This document shows positions 11,152-21,816 of a DNA stretch of 64,000 nucleotides, one piece after another. This DNA comes from Pseudophaeomoniella oleicola (lineage: Eukaryota > Ascomycota > Eurotiomycetes > Phaeomoniellales > Phaeomoniellaceae): contig QWDQ01000001.1 in the NCBI GenBank assembly GCA_003868215.1, forward strand, positions 1,158,096 through 1,222,095, given 5' to 3'. The notes under the pieces were generated by a model, which saw only the letters and a list, made by a program, of their open reading frames with translations, was not told the origin of the DNA and searched no databases. Both the position numbers and the translations under genes were made by a program. How positions within the stretch are numbered: position 1 is the first letter of the stretch; every line of letters begins with the position of its first letter.

Positions 11152-13075
11152 ATGGCTGCGCCACGACCTACAACGGCGAATAGCGCACTTTCTTCAGCAA
11201 TCTCAGAAGAAGGTGAGCGTTCGACACCACCATCCGGGATTGGATATTCTCACCCAGATACCGCGCCTGCTCCGGAAAGTCGTCGTGGACCTCTACCGCC
11301 CACGAGCTATCCTATGTCGACCTCCAATGCCAGCCGCCCTCAAAGCTCAGCAAGTCGGGCCAGCAGAAGCCATGTTCCTTCCCTCACATCTCACGCCTTC
11401 TTTCGCCCTATGACGTCTCAACAAGCCCAGCGGCAGAGAGGTGCGAGGCCGAGCACTGGACGAACGGCATTCTCTTCATTCACCGCAGATGAAAATCAGA
11501 GCGTTGCAACAGATAATCGTCTCAGCATGTCCACAGGGCCCCAGGGTCCCTACGTACACCAAGAGGAATCAGAAACACAGCCACCTCCATCTAGAGGGAC
11601 AGAATACACCGACCCAGTCTTGCCAGACCGCACAACGAACGCCAGTCCAACAGTAGATACTACCATTCGCAGCCTCGGAGAGAGCGTTCGCCTTCTAAAG
11701 GATCGTGGTGGGCACAAAAGCCGGCCTCAGAACCTGCACCTAGGCAACAACCTCAACAATGGGAAGCCAAACGAGCGTCCTCAGAGGTCGCCTATTGGTT
11801 CTTTCCGGTCAAACTTCAGTCTAGGCACCAAGAGACATTCCGTGATGGAGGAGGGCCACCAGCATCTCTCCTCGACTGCTTCGTCCCTAAGGTTCGATAT
11901 GAGAAAGTATCCCGCGAAGCCTATACCTCGTCCAGATCTTGGAAGGAATTACGAATATTTCGAAGGGAATACCGTATTTTTCTGGGGTGGTCGACTGCAG
12001 AATGCCCGCGATCGCCCAGTGAATATTGCAACTGGGCTCCTTGTTATCTTACCTGCAATCCTTTTCTTTGTCTTCTCGTAAGCACTCGCGTCCAGCGTTG
12101 ACGATGACTTACTGACTCTACTCAGTGCGCCCTGGTTGTGGCATAATGTTTCTCCCGCGATACCCATCATCTTCGCCTACTTATTTTACATATGTATATC
12201 GTCTTTTTTTCATGCTTCTCTTGTTGATCCGGGAGTGAGTTAAACCGTCTCCATGTACATTGTGCCAACGCTGACACGTCCAGATTTTCCCAAGAAATTT
12301 ACATCCTTTCCCCCCGACAGACCCCGGCGAAGATCCACTTACCTTGGGCCCTCCGCAAAATGACTGGGTGATGGTGAAATTGGCGACCTCTGACACAGCC
12401 GCCATGGACGTACCTGTCAAATATTGCAAGACATGCAACATCTGGAGACCACCGCGATGTTATCACTGCAGAGTCTGCGACAGCTGTGTGGAGACGCTGG
12501 ATCATCATTGTGTGTGGCTCAACAACTGCGTTGGCCGTCGCAATTATCGATACTTTTTCACCTTCGTCAGTTCTGCTACTATCCTCTCATTCTATTTGAT
12601 TGGTGCGAGCATCGGCCACGTCGTCGCATACCAGTCTCAACAAGGCATTAGCTTCGCTTCAGCAGTAGATCATTGGCGCGTCCCATTTGCGATGTTCATA
12701 TACGGCGTCCTTGCTTTTCCCTATCCAGGCTCTCTCTGGGTTTACCACCTTTTCCTGACCGGTAAAGGAGAGACGACAAGAGAATACCTGAATTCGCACA
12801 AGTTTGCCAAAGCTGATCGGCATTTGCCGTTTACGCAGGGCAATTTCATCAAGAACTGGTTGGCCGTCCTTGCACGCCCGAGGCCACCAACCTACCTCCA
12901 TTTCAAACGGAAGTATGAGGAAGGTGACCAGCGATTCGGTCAGCGGAGGGGAAAGAGGCAAGCTCCATTGGTCGAAGAAGCTCAAGGAGGGGGGATGGAA
13001 ATGAAACCAATGGAAGGTCTACCTCGATTTGAAGGACCCAGTGGCAGGCCGCAGGTCCCAGCACAGGGCAGATGA
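11152..13075 (+). CDS. erfB: Palmitoyltransferase ErfB/Erf2 (DHHC type)
   Basis: Protein S-palmitoyltransferase of the ER membrane. Yeast Erf2 works with Erf4 to palmitoylate Ras. Three exons (11152-12077, 12126-12234, 12284-13075) give 608 aa. Residues 1-290 are serine/proline-rich and probably disordered. Two transmembrane segments follow (around TGLLVILPAILFFVFS and IIFAYLFYICISSFF), then the cysteine-rich domain with VKYCKTCNIWRPPRCYHC and the catalytic DHHCVWLNNCVGRRNY near residue 418, then two more transmembrane segments (FFTFVSSATILSFYLIGA; VPFAMFIYGVLAFPY). The TTXE-like motif appears as TTREY. The C-terminal tail is basic. The long N-terminal extension is typical of filamentous fungi. 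Both introns have canonical ends. Confidence 0.92.
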
Positions 13076-13975
13076 TTAATGTCCGCAACTTCTTTGTTTT
13101 TCCCTTGGCTTGTATTCATTGTACTATACTTCCTGTCCTCGTGTCTCACACGATTCCATATTGCACATGCTCAGCGTTTTGTTTTCCTTTGTATTTCGAG
13201 ACGCTACGAATCACCATAGACGACATACCCTAATTCGATACTTAATATCCTAGCCATATCTCGGGTGGTAACTGCTCGTCTTGGGTTTATTGAGTACTGC
13301 GGAGAGCATCCCCACTGCTCTGAGCAATCATTGCGAGCGAGCATTTCAAATATGCCTGTCAATATCTGATAGGACAGTACGGAATCGTTGGTGGTATCGC
13401 CTAAACCACCATCCTCGTTGTACTCGACGTCGAGTCACTAGTGTCCCACCTTTCGCATTCACTCCATTGCCACTCTCCCACTTCCTTCGCAATTCAACAC
13501 CCTAATCCGCAACTCAGCAGTAAACCCGTGAGGATTTGGAATACAGCAAGCCTTGGAGGGGTTTAGGAGGGGTTGCATTGGACGCCTTATTACCCTTGAG
13601 ACAAGCGAGATATGACTAATCACGCCCTCCGTGTGAAGTGGCTGGCCTCAGGGTGCCGACGCACGCTGTGCAATTGGATGCGCAGAACCGGCTTCCTCCA
13701 TGACAAGGCTTGAGATGTCAGGTATCTAAAGGACGTACGAAGCGTCTAGATCGACCACATAACACACCATGGATGGAATGGGGAATCGTGACAAACCATG
13801 CATACATCAATCCCTGTCCTTGGCTTATCAGGTCGCACCAGAACATAAGCTGCCCAAGGGAAGAGATGATTTATAAAGCAGAGTGTCAGCTCTCCATGAT
13901 ACTCGGCATGCCGTTATTTCCTCTCTCTCTACCCTGTTTCATTAAGACATTCGGCTATCGAGAATCAATACCACG
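13076..13975. other. Intergenic region, no gene seen
   Basis: Roughly 900 bp between the palmitoyltransferase and the catalase-like gene. Only short frames without recognisable products are present; no tRNA-like fold was spotted. Confidence 0.45.
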
Positions 13976-14977
13976 ATGCCTCTACCAGCAGACGAGAAGG
14001 TGGTGGAGACCAGCAAAAGCCTGGTTGAGGTGCTTCACGGTATATTCGGGCCGCATGAAGGGTTCAGGCCTGGTATGTCACTCACCGAGCTTGACGAGGC
14101 TACCATCTTTGGCTAATACCACGTAGTCCACGCTAAAGGTGTCCTTCTGAACGGGACCTTTACTCCTACCGACACGGCCAAGGAATTGTCAAAGGCGCCT
14201 CACTTCAACAATGCTTCCACTCCTGTCGTCGCACGTTTCTCGAGCTCTACCGGGATCCCCGAACTTCCCGACACCGATCCCAATGGCAATCCACGCGGGT
14301 TTGCCATTCGGTTCAAGTTGGCCGAGACTCCCCGCCGTGTCCATACCGACATCGTAGCTCACTCTACGCCTTTCTTCCCTGCAAGCAACGGCGAGGACAC
14401 CCTTCAATTTTTCCGGGCGCTCAAGGATGGAAGTGTCGCTGACTTTCTAGCTACTCATCCCGCCGCGGTGGCATTTGTCGAAGCACCAAAACCGACACCG
14501 AGCAGTTTCTCGCACGAGAAGTTCTTCGGTGTCAATGCTTTCAAATTCATCGCAGCAGACGGGAAGGAGACCTTCATTCGGTATCGCATTACCCCTGAGG
14601 CGGGGGAGGAACATCTCGACGAAGCTTCACTGAAGGACAAGAGTCCAAACTTCTTGTTCGACGAGATCCCAGAGTTGATCAAGCACGGAGGAATCGTATA
14701 CAAACTCCTTGCCCAGATCGCCAAGGAAGAGGACATCACGAATGATGCGACAGTACACTGGCCAGAAGATCGACAGGTCATCGAGCTCGGCACGATCAAG
14801 CTGGAACGCATAGTCGAAAGCAACGCCGAGGAACAGAGGCGAATCATCTTTGATCCGATCCCGCGTGTGGATGGTGTCGCGTCCTCGGGAGACCCCTTGA
14901 TTGATGTCCGAGCTGGTGTCTACTTGATAAGCGGCCGTGAACATCGGGTGGCAGATATGGCACAGAAGTTGACTTGA
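13976..14977 (+). CDS. Compact catalase-like heme peroxidase (SrpA type)
   Basis: A heme peroxidase made of the catalase core only. Two exons (13976-14072, 14127-14977) give 315 aa, far shorter than true catalases (about 480-750 aa) but normal for catalase-related peroxidases such as bacterial SrpA. Visible landmarks are the distal-histidine motif VHAKG immediately after the intron, the core segment VARFSSSTGIP, the asparagine-containing substrate-side segment FFGVNAFKF, and near the C-terminus RAGVY, which fits the RxxxY motif carrying the proximal heme tyrosine. No signal peptide and no peroxisomal SKL end. It probably uses peroxides with an organic reductant rather than dismutating hydrogen peroxide efficiently; that is inferred from the family. 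Confidence 0.85.
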
Positions 14978-15699
14978 AGACGATGGGGTATCAGAGTTGA
15001 CGACGGCAGTGGATGATGCCATGGCCCATGTACCACGATTTGATGAACCTACCTTTGATATTGATGTCGCACTGCCACGACAGAAGACTTTGGCCTTTCT
15101 TGTTCTTTGTTGGATTACTACTGCTGTGAGATCTGGTCTGGTGGTCTGTTGGTTGGTGGCCGGTGATCTGTAGGCTCCGAGATGCGTTGATGAGAGTTGA
15201 ATTCATTTCCCCAACGTCGCTAAGTGCATCTCCATACTAATTAATTGTTACTTCCCTGTACATACATTAATAGTAGTGCCTGACAGTAATAACTACTGAT
15301 TGACATTGAACCATTAAACCTCGGATGACTAGAGTCCCAGTCCCAGCACCCGATACAGAATTATATGAAGATACGCCGCGATATCCGATAGGCTGTCGAC
15401 GGTTTAGGCTGTGAATATCAGGAAACTAAACCTGCATAGGATTTAACAGGCAACCGCAAGAAGTCTATGACGATATGAAAGGACTACATGTTGGTATTCT
15501 ATCCACATCCTACCTGGCATATCCTTGTTATATAACATGTAGAGGATACATGGAGGCATAATTGGCTGCCTGAATACGTGAATACGCGAGGTGATAGATA
15601 CTCACCAACATTGCGTTCAAGGATGTGCAATATGTATATAAGTTCAGCTCGATGTGCAGGTAGACTGGTCATCACCTTCTTGACAGTCAACAAAGAACA
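14978..15699. other. Intergenic region, no gene seen
   Basis: About 720 bp, somewhat AT-rich, between two same-strand genes. It ends in a likely promoter for the monooxygenase gene (TATATAA-like sequence near 15,635). Confidence 0.4.
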
Positions 15700-16941
15700 A
15701 TGTCACTATCTGCACCACCCAGGCTGAAAGTCCTCATATCCGGGGCAGGCATCGCAGGACCATGTCTTGCCTACTGGCTTGCCAGAACACGTCTTAATAC
15801 ATCCATCACCATTGTCGAACGATCACCTTCTCCGAGAGTGACTGGCCAGGCCATCGACGTTCGTGGTCCGGCAGTTGAAATCATCAAACGAATGAACTTG
15901 GAAGAGGCTCTCCGCTCCCGACATACGACGGAAGAAGGTACAATCTTTCTGAATTCTTCGGGAAAGACTTTTGCTCGGTTCGGTGGTGGCGATACCTTCA
16001 CTGCTGAATACGAGATCCTGAGGGCGGATTTGTCGCAACTTTTTCTGGATGCCACCGAAGGCTTGGGCAACGTCCAGTATATATACGGGGATTCTGTCCA
16101 GTCTGTCGAACAGTCCGATAATGGTGTCAATGTCACCTTCACCAAGAAACCCAAAGACACGTTTGATTTGCTTGTTGCCGCAGACGGCTCTACTTCGAAG
16201 ACTCGGTCGATGATTATGGACGAGCAACTTCTCAAGAACAGCTATAATTTCCTGGGCCAGTATATCGCCTTCTTTAGCATACCGAGTCGGCCAACCGATC
16301 CAAAGCTGTGGCAGTGGTACAATGCTCCGAAAGGTCTCAGTATCATGTTACGTCCGCATCGGAACACTGCTACCATGGGAACCTACTTGTGCATTACCAC
16401 GCCGGCAAGAGGACAGCGGGACCTGGCCGTCGAGGATGCTCTTGACAAAGGAACAGATGACGCAAAACGTATTTTGCATCAATTCTTCGAAGACGCAGGT
16501 TGGGAAGCAAAGCGGGTATTGGAAGGGATGGACCACGCCGAAGACTTCTACATGAGCCGTTCTGCCCAGGTGAAGGTTCCAAAATGGACGAACGGACGTA
16601 CCCTTGTAGTGGGAGACGCAGCCTTCGCGACATTTGGTATCGGAACGACTCTCGCTATTGAGAGTGCCTACCTACTGGCGGGAGAGCTGTCAAAGATTCA
16701 GAGCAGCGATGATGTTCCCCAAGCCCTCGAGAAATATGAGGAGATCTTTCGCCCAATGCAGGCGAAAATGGAAGAACTTCCACCTGGGTTCCCACAACTG
16801 GCCTTTCCACAGACTGGCTGGGGTCTTCGGATACGAGACTCTGCCCTGTGGGTTGCGAGTAAGACAAAGATGTACAAAATTTTCCAGGGCGACTCCGGGA
16901 TTGACCAAACATTACCATCCTACGATTGGGTAGACGTCTGA
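15700..16941 (+). CDS. FAD-dependent monooxygenase (PHBH/salicylate hydroxylase-like)
   Basis: Single exon, 413 aa, the family's usual length. The N-terminal Rossmann motif is VLISGAGIAGPCLAYWLAR (residues about 10-28) with the acidic ribose-binding residue in TIVERS. The DG motif is seen as LLVAADGSTSKTR near 160, and the GD motif as LVVGDAAFATFGIGTTLA near 300, which binds the FAD ribityl chain. This architecture matches class A flavoprotein monooxygenases that hydroxylate aromatic or polyketide substrates using NAD(P)H. The closest types are the TetX-like/PHBH-like enzymes often seen in secondary metabolism, but no polyketide or peptide synthase gene is nearby. The substrate cannot be told from sequence. 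Confidence 0.88.
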   Translation: MSLSAPPRLKVLISGAGIAGPCLAYWLARTRLNTSITIVERSPSPRVTGQAIDVRGPAVEIIKRMNLEEALRSRHTTEEGTIFLNSSGKTFARFGGGDTFTAEYEILRADLSQLFLDATEGLGNVQYIYGDSVQSVEQSDNGVNVTFTKKPKDTFDLLVAADGSTSKTRSMIMDEQLLKNSYNFLGQYIAFFSIPSRPTDPKLWQWYNAPKGLSIMLRPHRNTATMGTYLCITTPARGQRDLAVEDALDKGTDDAKRILHQFFEDAGWEAKRVLEGMDHAEDFYMSRSAQVKVPKWTNGRTLVVGDAAFATFGIGTTLAIESAYLLAGELSKIQSSDDVPQALEKYEEIFRPMQAKMEELPPGFPQLAFPQTGWGLRIRDSALWVASKTKMYKIFQGDSGIDQTLPSYDWVDV

Positions 16942-17504
16942 GAAAGCGATGTGTTTCATCGTTGTGTATCAATGTGACATGAATTCCGGGCGGGGGCGGA
17001 GCGAAGAGTTGAGATCAGCCTTTTGGTGTGACCTCGTGATACCATCTATTACCTTTCCTCTCAGATTTAGAATCCCCAAACGAGCGTCCTCTTCTGGATC
17101 GCCCATGAGGCAGAAGAGCATTACAGGATGCTAACCATATTGTAGTGTCAGCGCCTAGCAGTTCCGGTATGACAGGAGTACATTCATAGCAAAGAGCATT
17201 CAGCCTATACAGGCTTCTTGTAACATAATATTGATATCTCATAAGATAATGTCTGGCCCCGTCGGTCTGTGAAGTGTGAAGTAACACGAACAGCGGTTGA
17301 GCTTTGCTATTGTAATATGCCAGTCGCATGTCCGTTGCTTCACATATTCACAGCTTTAAATTACTGTAATCGCCTTGGCGTTTACTCATATATTTCTGTC
17401 GACATCAACATCAACGTCAACGTCAACGTCAACGTCAATATCCCACATCAGCGAAGAGCATTGATTGATCTGGACGAGGTTGTATTCTACCTACGGCGAC
17501 TGTG
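16942..17504. other. Intergenic region with a hexanucleotide repeat
   Basis: No gene is supported. A TCAACG hexamer repeat lies at 17,401-17,440, about 65 bp upstream of the Nudix gene start, within its likely promoter or leader. Confidence 0.4.
17401..17440. repeat. Hexanucleotide microsatellite (AACGTC)n
   Basis: Tandem copies of a six-base unit (ATCAAC drifting to GTCAAC), about six in number, just upstream of the Nudix-family gene. Confidence 0.85.
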
Positions 17505-18531
17505 ATGATGTTGACCAACCTGGACCTCGTTGAAGCTTGCGATAAGTACGTCTCGTCCATCGTCAACTCTACATCTGTATCCTCCTATAATTACACCTGA
17601 TACTGACGATAGACATAATAGCTTTCCGTATGACGTGGATGTACATTCTCTGTATTACAAGTTGATTTTACCCCGTGATGATCACCGTGTCCATGGATAT
17701 CTGCTCCCCGATATTGTCCGCAAAATCCCATGGACAGCAGATTTCAGAATAGACGACGGAACTCGCACGGTGCGGCTGCTTGATCCCGGCAATGGTGATA
17801 TATCGTCTATTTGCAACGCCGCGTTCTCGAAAGTTGTTGCTTCCGCCATCGAACAGGATCTGTTTAGAATCATTGCCGGACGGCACAGCGAGCCATTTGC
17901 AGTCGTCGGAGCGAACTTCCCCCTGCAGATCGAACGATTTGCTGCACCGTTATTCGGGATCATCCTGAGAGGTGCACACATGACCGTGTATACCACGACT
18001 TCGACTGGCATGAAGATTTGGGTCCCGCGTCGTTCTGCACATCTCTATACCTATCCGAATATGCTGGACACGACTGTTGCAGGCGGTGTAACTGCACACG
18101 AGTCTCCTTTCGAGAATATCATTCATGAGGCGGACGAGGAAGCCTCACTGCCCGAGAAGCTCGTACGCGAGCATGCACACCCCTGTGGGGTTCTCACCTA
18201 TATGAGCACTACGAAAACTGAATCATTCGCCGAGACAGGTCTTGTCATTCCCGACTGCGTCTACGTCTTTGACCTCGAAGTGGATGAGAGCGTAGTCCCA
18301 CAGCCAAGAGACGAAGAAGTCAAGGAGTTCTACTTGATGAGCGTGGAGGAGGTGAAGTCTGCAATGCAGCGCGGAGAATTTAAGCCCAACTGCGCTCTGG
18401 TCATGATTGATTTCTTTGTTAGGCATGGTATCATAACGTCCGAAAATGAGAAGGACTATGTCGAGATGCTTACGAGGATACATCGGAGGTTGCCTTTCCC
18501 AACAGCTCCAGATGCGAGTGCAAATGCGTAA
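17505..18531 (+). CDS. DUF4743/Nudix hydrolase family protein
   Basis: Homologous to the yeast YJR142W / plant Nudix 20/24 type, in which an N-terminal DUF4743 precedes a Nudix fold; yeast and fungal members hydrolyse damaged thiamine diphosphate derivatives. Two exons (17505-17545, 17622-18531) give 316 aa. The first exon reads MMLTNLDLVEACD and joins to NFPYDVDVHSLYYKL; a start at the second ATG (17508) is equally possible. The Nudix box begins GGVTAHESPFENIIHEADEEAS near residue 195. It keeps the three metal-binding glutamates but has histidine where the consensus has arginine and serine where it has glycine. The conserved PNMLDTTVAGG lead-in is present. The domain assignment is firm and the exact substrate is inference. 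Confidence 0.87.
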
Positions 18532-18739
18532 GATAAGAAGACCCGATGTGCTCTCTCTGAACTCAAAGGCGTCCTATCGGTAGTCCTTTCCGGAGGCCAA
18601 TCATTTTTTAAGCCATACAAATGACCACGGAGACTCGACGGAGCTATAGCTCTCGAAGTGATCGTGTTGTTCCTGGGATTGAAAGGCGATTCAAGTGTAT
18701 GGAGGCATTGGCCTGAGCATACCCCGAGTCGTCGCCGTA

Positions 18740-19312
18740 TCATAATCGAACACCATCTGACCTAGTCATACGAAACACGAACAGCTTCTCTCCAGTATCC
18801 TCATCGACATCTTGTCCGACCCTCGTGAACCCGCATTTACTCAACACCCGCTGACTTGCGAGATTCCCGAGCAACGTCTGGGCTTCCACGTACTCCTCCT
18901 CACCCTCTCGCCTCGTATCGTCCACCCTCTCGAGGTGCCAGTATTCCTCCAACCAGCCCCTCAACGCCTCCGTAGCATAGCCTCGGCCGGCCACATCACT
19001 CCGTAAAAAGTAACCCATGGTCGGATAGTGATGCGAGCCCAGCACCCCGATAGCAACACCGGGCTTACTCCGCTCTTCAACCGCAAACAGGAACGTGCAA
19101 CTGTTCTGCGGCGGCATAAATCTTTCCATCCAGCTCCGCGTCTCTTCCGTCGTCGCGTCGGGGGCCTTGCTCTTGAAGTTCACGAAGATGACAGGGTCAT
19201 TGCGCATCGCGTGGAAGGCATCTAGATCCGCTGCCTCGATCGGTCGGAGGCGTAGACGAGCCGTCTCGATTGCGGCTGGCTGATTGGGGAATACGGGCTT
19301 GGTCGTGACCAT
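18740..19312 (-). CDS. GNAT-family N-acetyltransferase
   Basis: A 190-aa RimJ/RimL-type acetyltransferase from the ATG at 19312 (MVTTKPVFPNQ). The frame stays open to 19345, but the extra 11 residues overlap a TATATATATT-like promoter element, so I prefer the internal start. The domain begins ETARLRLRPIEAADLDAFHAMRNDP, typical of the RimJ/RimL subgroup. The acetyl-CoA-binding motif A is seen as GYFLRSDVAGRGYATEALRG (R/Q-x-x-G-x-G/A). The family's NxxSxRVLxKxGF motif appears as NLASQRVLSKCGFTRVG near the end. Single exon, probably cytosolic. The acceptor is unknown: family members modify protein N-termini, amino acids or antibiotics. Confidence 0.85.
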   Translation of the reverse strand: MVTTKPVFPNQPAAIETARLRLRPIEAADLDAFHAMRNDPVIFVNFKSKAPDATTEETRSWMERFMPPQNSCTFLFAVEERSKPGVAIGVLGSHHYPTMGYFLRSDVAGRGYATEALRGWLEEYWHLERVDDTRREGEEEYVEAQTLLGNLASQRVLSKCGFTRVGQDVDEDTGEKLFVFRMTRSDGVRL

Positions 19313-20082
19313 TGTGACGATATATATTCCTGCCTGGAATCTCAAGCTGGGGGATAGTATAGTAGTATGTACCTAGATATATGGAATCATTACAGATGAC
19401 AAACGGACACTATATACTACTATGTAGTCCGGTGACTCATTTGCCCGAACAAGGGCGGCGGCGCAGGAGGAATCATGAAGTCCTAGGTAGACACGCCGCT
19501 AGATCGTAAGCAAGACCAACATACGAGAAGAAACTATATATGTATTCTAGATATATACCTGGGTAAGGTAATTACCTAGGTAGGTACCTCTGTCCTGAAG
19601 ATGCCTATCAAATCAAAAACCGTTGTTGAAGCTCCTACGAAGCCCAATTCTCTCTCCCGTAGTATTTTTACTCAAAGCCTTGAGTTATTTCAAGAGTAAT
19701 CAACTTAGTATTTAATTCAGCATCGATATCCTCGCTGAGTGTACATAATTAGTAATTAGCAAAACATTACCTTGTCACATGCATGAACTTTGTGGTGCTT
19801 ATTGTTTATTGTTCTTCCTTGTTCCGTTGTAAGGTGTTTCTTTCTTTGTCTTCAGGAACGATGAATGGGTTGGTTTTGTTATTCTTCGCCTTTTGATGGT
19901 GTTTATTCTATTGTTCTCTTTGCTTGATGCAGATACTGCGCGCGCCTTTCGAGAGGAAAGGTATTTAGATCTGGAGAGTACGACTTCGTTGTTGTCTGTC
20001 TAGCAAGATTAAGATTGCAAGAAATATTATATTATATATATTGTTATTATACGTATATCGCCGAACAGACATTGATTTGAAT
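19313..20082. other. Divergent intergenic region with TACCTAGGTA-type motifs
   Basis: About 770 bp, AT-rich. It contains clustered CCTAGGTA/TACCTAGG words near 19,555-19,590 and a TATATA-rich stretch near 20,025-20,040 that may be the promoter of the next gene. No gene seen. Confidence 0.4.
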
Positions 20083-20640
20083 ATGGACACTATTATACCA
20101 GTACTAGGACATCCAGTGCCTCGGCCGGCGTACTGCCGTGTCGTCTATCTGTACCTCGCAGGTAAGTCACGCAGCTACATTATCAAGAAGATATGCCGAA
20201 TCGCCAGCCTCAAGGTTGATTTCGCCGTCCAGGAAATAGTCAATGAAATCCTGCGCCGCGAGGGGCTCTTGGAAGAAGCTACTCAGAGAGTCCTCAGCAA
20301 CCCAGATATCCCCAGGAAGAAGCAAGTTGCACAACCCGAAATAGCTCGTCGAGATGCAATCCTGGACTGGGAGGATGCAACTTTGAAGGTGATGCAGGCA
20401 GAGAGGAACTTGGGCGTGATTCAAATGGATGTGAGCATCCTGATCAAGGCTTGGGAAACGGCTGACAGACACAGCGGACCAGTACACCGGACTCGGGTAC
20501 CAATTTCGAAATTCAACAGCGGCGAGTGCGAGGTAGGTCGATTGTTGGATGCCACGTTAGAGAGGGAAGAGCAAGCTGTCGAAAGTGTTGAGCGAGCGAT
20601 GATGATGTTAGAGCTCAGAAAGCTCGCCTTGAGTGAGTAG
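20083..20640 (+). CDS. Hypothetical helical protein
   Basis: Not recognised. The ATG at 20083 gives 185 aa; upstream codons are open back to 20041 but lack an ATG. The N-terminus (RPAYCRVVYLYLAGKSRSYIIKKICRI) resembles a small helix-turn-helix-like segment in length and charge pattern, followed by charged, mostly helical sequence with heptad-like leucines (LLDATLEREEQAVESVERAM). A GTAAGT donor consensus lies at 20,161-20,166 inside the frame, but no suitable acceptor follows at short distance and the frame stays open, so I read through it. The gene converges on the Mcm21 gene. Probably a lineage-specific protein. Confidence 0.5.
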   Translation: MDTIIPVLGHPVPRPAYCRVVYLYLAGKSRSYIIKKICRIASLKVDFAVQEIVNEILRREGLLEEATQRVLSNPDIPRKKQVAQPEIARRDAILDWEDATLKVMQAERNLGVIQMDVSILIKAWETADRHSGPVHRTRVPISKFNSGECEVGRLLDATLEREEQAVESVERAMMMLELRKLALSE

Positions 20641-20933
20641 TGATGTATGATGGCATGGCCCGGTTTGATCTCTTTCCTTTCTCTTCCCTTTGCATTCTTA
20701 TGGAGTACGTCCAGACAATCCTTTGCGTAGGCAAATATTGCCGACGGCGAGTATATGCTAGACTCGAATCAGAATATAAGAGCCCTTTATTACACTATAC
20801 AGTCGATTGCAGAGGACAGTTTCATTCGCTCGGTCGTTCCCTTTGCCTTTGCCCTTTCGGTCAATGTTTGGACCGGCTACTTGTAGATTGCGTGTCATAT
20901 GGTAAGAAAATGGCATGAACATCCGATTGATGC

Positions 20934-21816
20934 TTACATAGACTTCAATACTTGGGACAATCCTCGAATAGTGTATCTTCCGCCCGCGAGTAGTTTTTCG
21001 GTTGAGATGTCTCTTGCTGCGCCTCTCCCAAACACCACAGCCTTCTCAACCAACCCTTTGTTGGACAGTCTAATTCTGCCGACCCTACCGTCCCTCCAGA
21101 CTATCCGTACATATCGTGCATCCGTCGCCGCTGAAACCACGGACGTTATGGCATTGCTAGGATTCCGACGTGTATCAGAAGCAGCGGAGACACCGAGCTG
21201 TTCCTGTAAAGCTTCCACAGCATCACACCTAGCTGTCCACGATACCAATTCGTGCCGTAGTTTGCGGACAAGCATGTGGAGATTTTGTTGAGGCGGTTCA
21301 TCCATAGCCCCATCCTGGGGAAGAGGTAGGTATTGCTCCTCAAGCTCTTTCAAGGGAATGAAGACAGGGATCGTGTGACGATAGACGCGGAGATGTTTGC
21401 CATCATCTTTCTTCAGCATCAGATAGTAGGGCTTGTCAAACTTGCCGCTGCGACGGCATATGTCGATTCGGACGCCAAGTAACCGTGCAGGTGAGGTAGG
21501 TGAAGGGTCATCGAACGGAAAAGCTGTTGTGGAAAACGTCAAGCGGTGGATATTCGACTGCGCATGTGCCTGAGAAGCCGAAACGATGGGGAGGTCATCA
21601 TTTGGCAATTCATCGCTTGACGCTCGTTGTTTCAGTGCCTTCTGTACTTTTGTCGACCCTAGAAGACTTGAGCTGATCATGCGACGTCGGGTGGTTAGAT
21701 CTTGGACTAGTAGAGGTCAGCGAGATATCTTGGTACGGCCCATCGTGAAGTTGCAGCTCACTCTGCTGTCGCACAAGAGCGATTTCCTCATCCACTTGCC
21801 CCAGACGATCTCCCAT
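20934..21816 (-). CDS. Kinetochore subunit Mcm21/CENP-O
   Basis: Inner-kinetochore (COMA/CCAN) component that links centromeric nucleosomes to the outer kinetochore together with Ctf19/CENP-P. Two exons: 21816-21737 and 21672-20934, 64-bp intron, 272 aa. Exon 1 reads MGDRLGQVDEEIALVRQQSEL, a short coiled-coil start. A further upstream in-frame ATG at 21846 would add ten residues. The CENP-O domain is recognisable by LLGVRIDICRRSGKFDKPYYL and LRVYRHTIPVFIPLKELEEQY (residues about 85-150), followed by the second RWD-like half ending in YVRIVWRDGRVGRIRLSNKG. Length is typical. I assigned the family from these motifs, not from a database search. The donor GTACCA is slightly weak. Confidence 0.75.
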
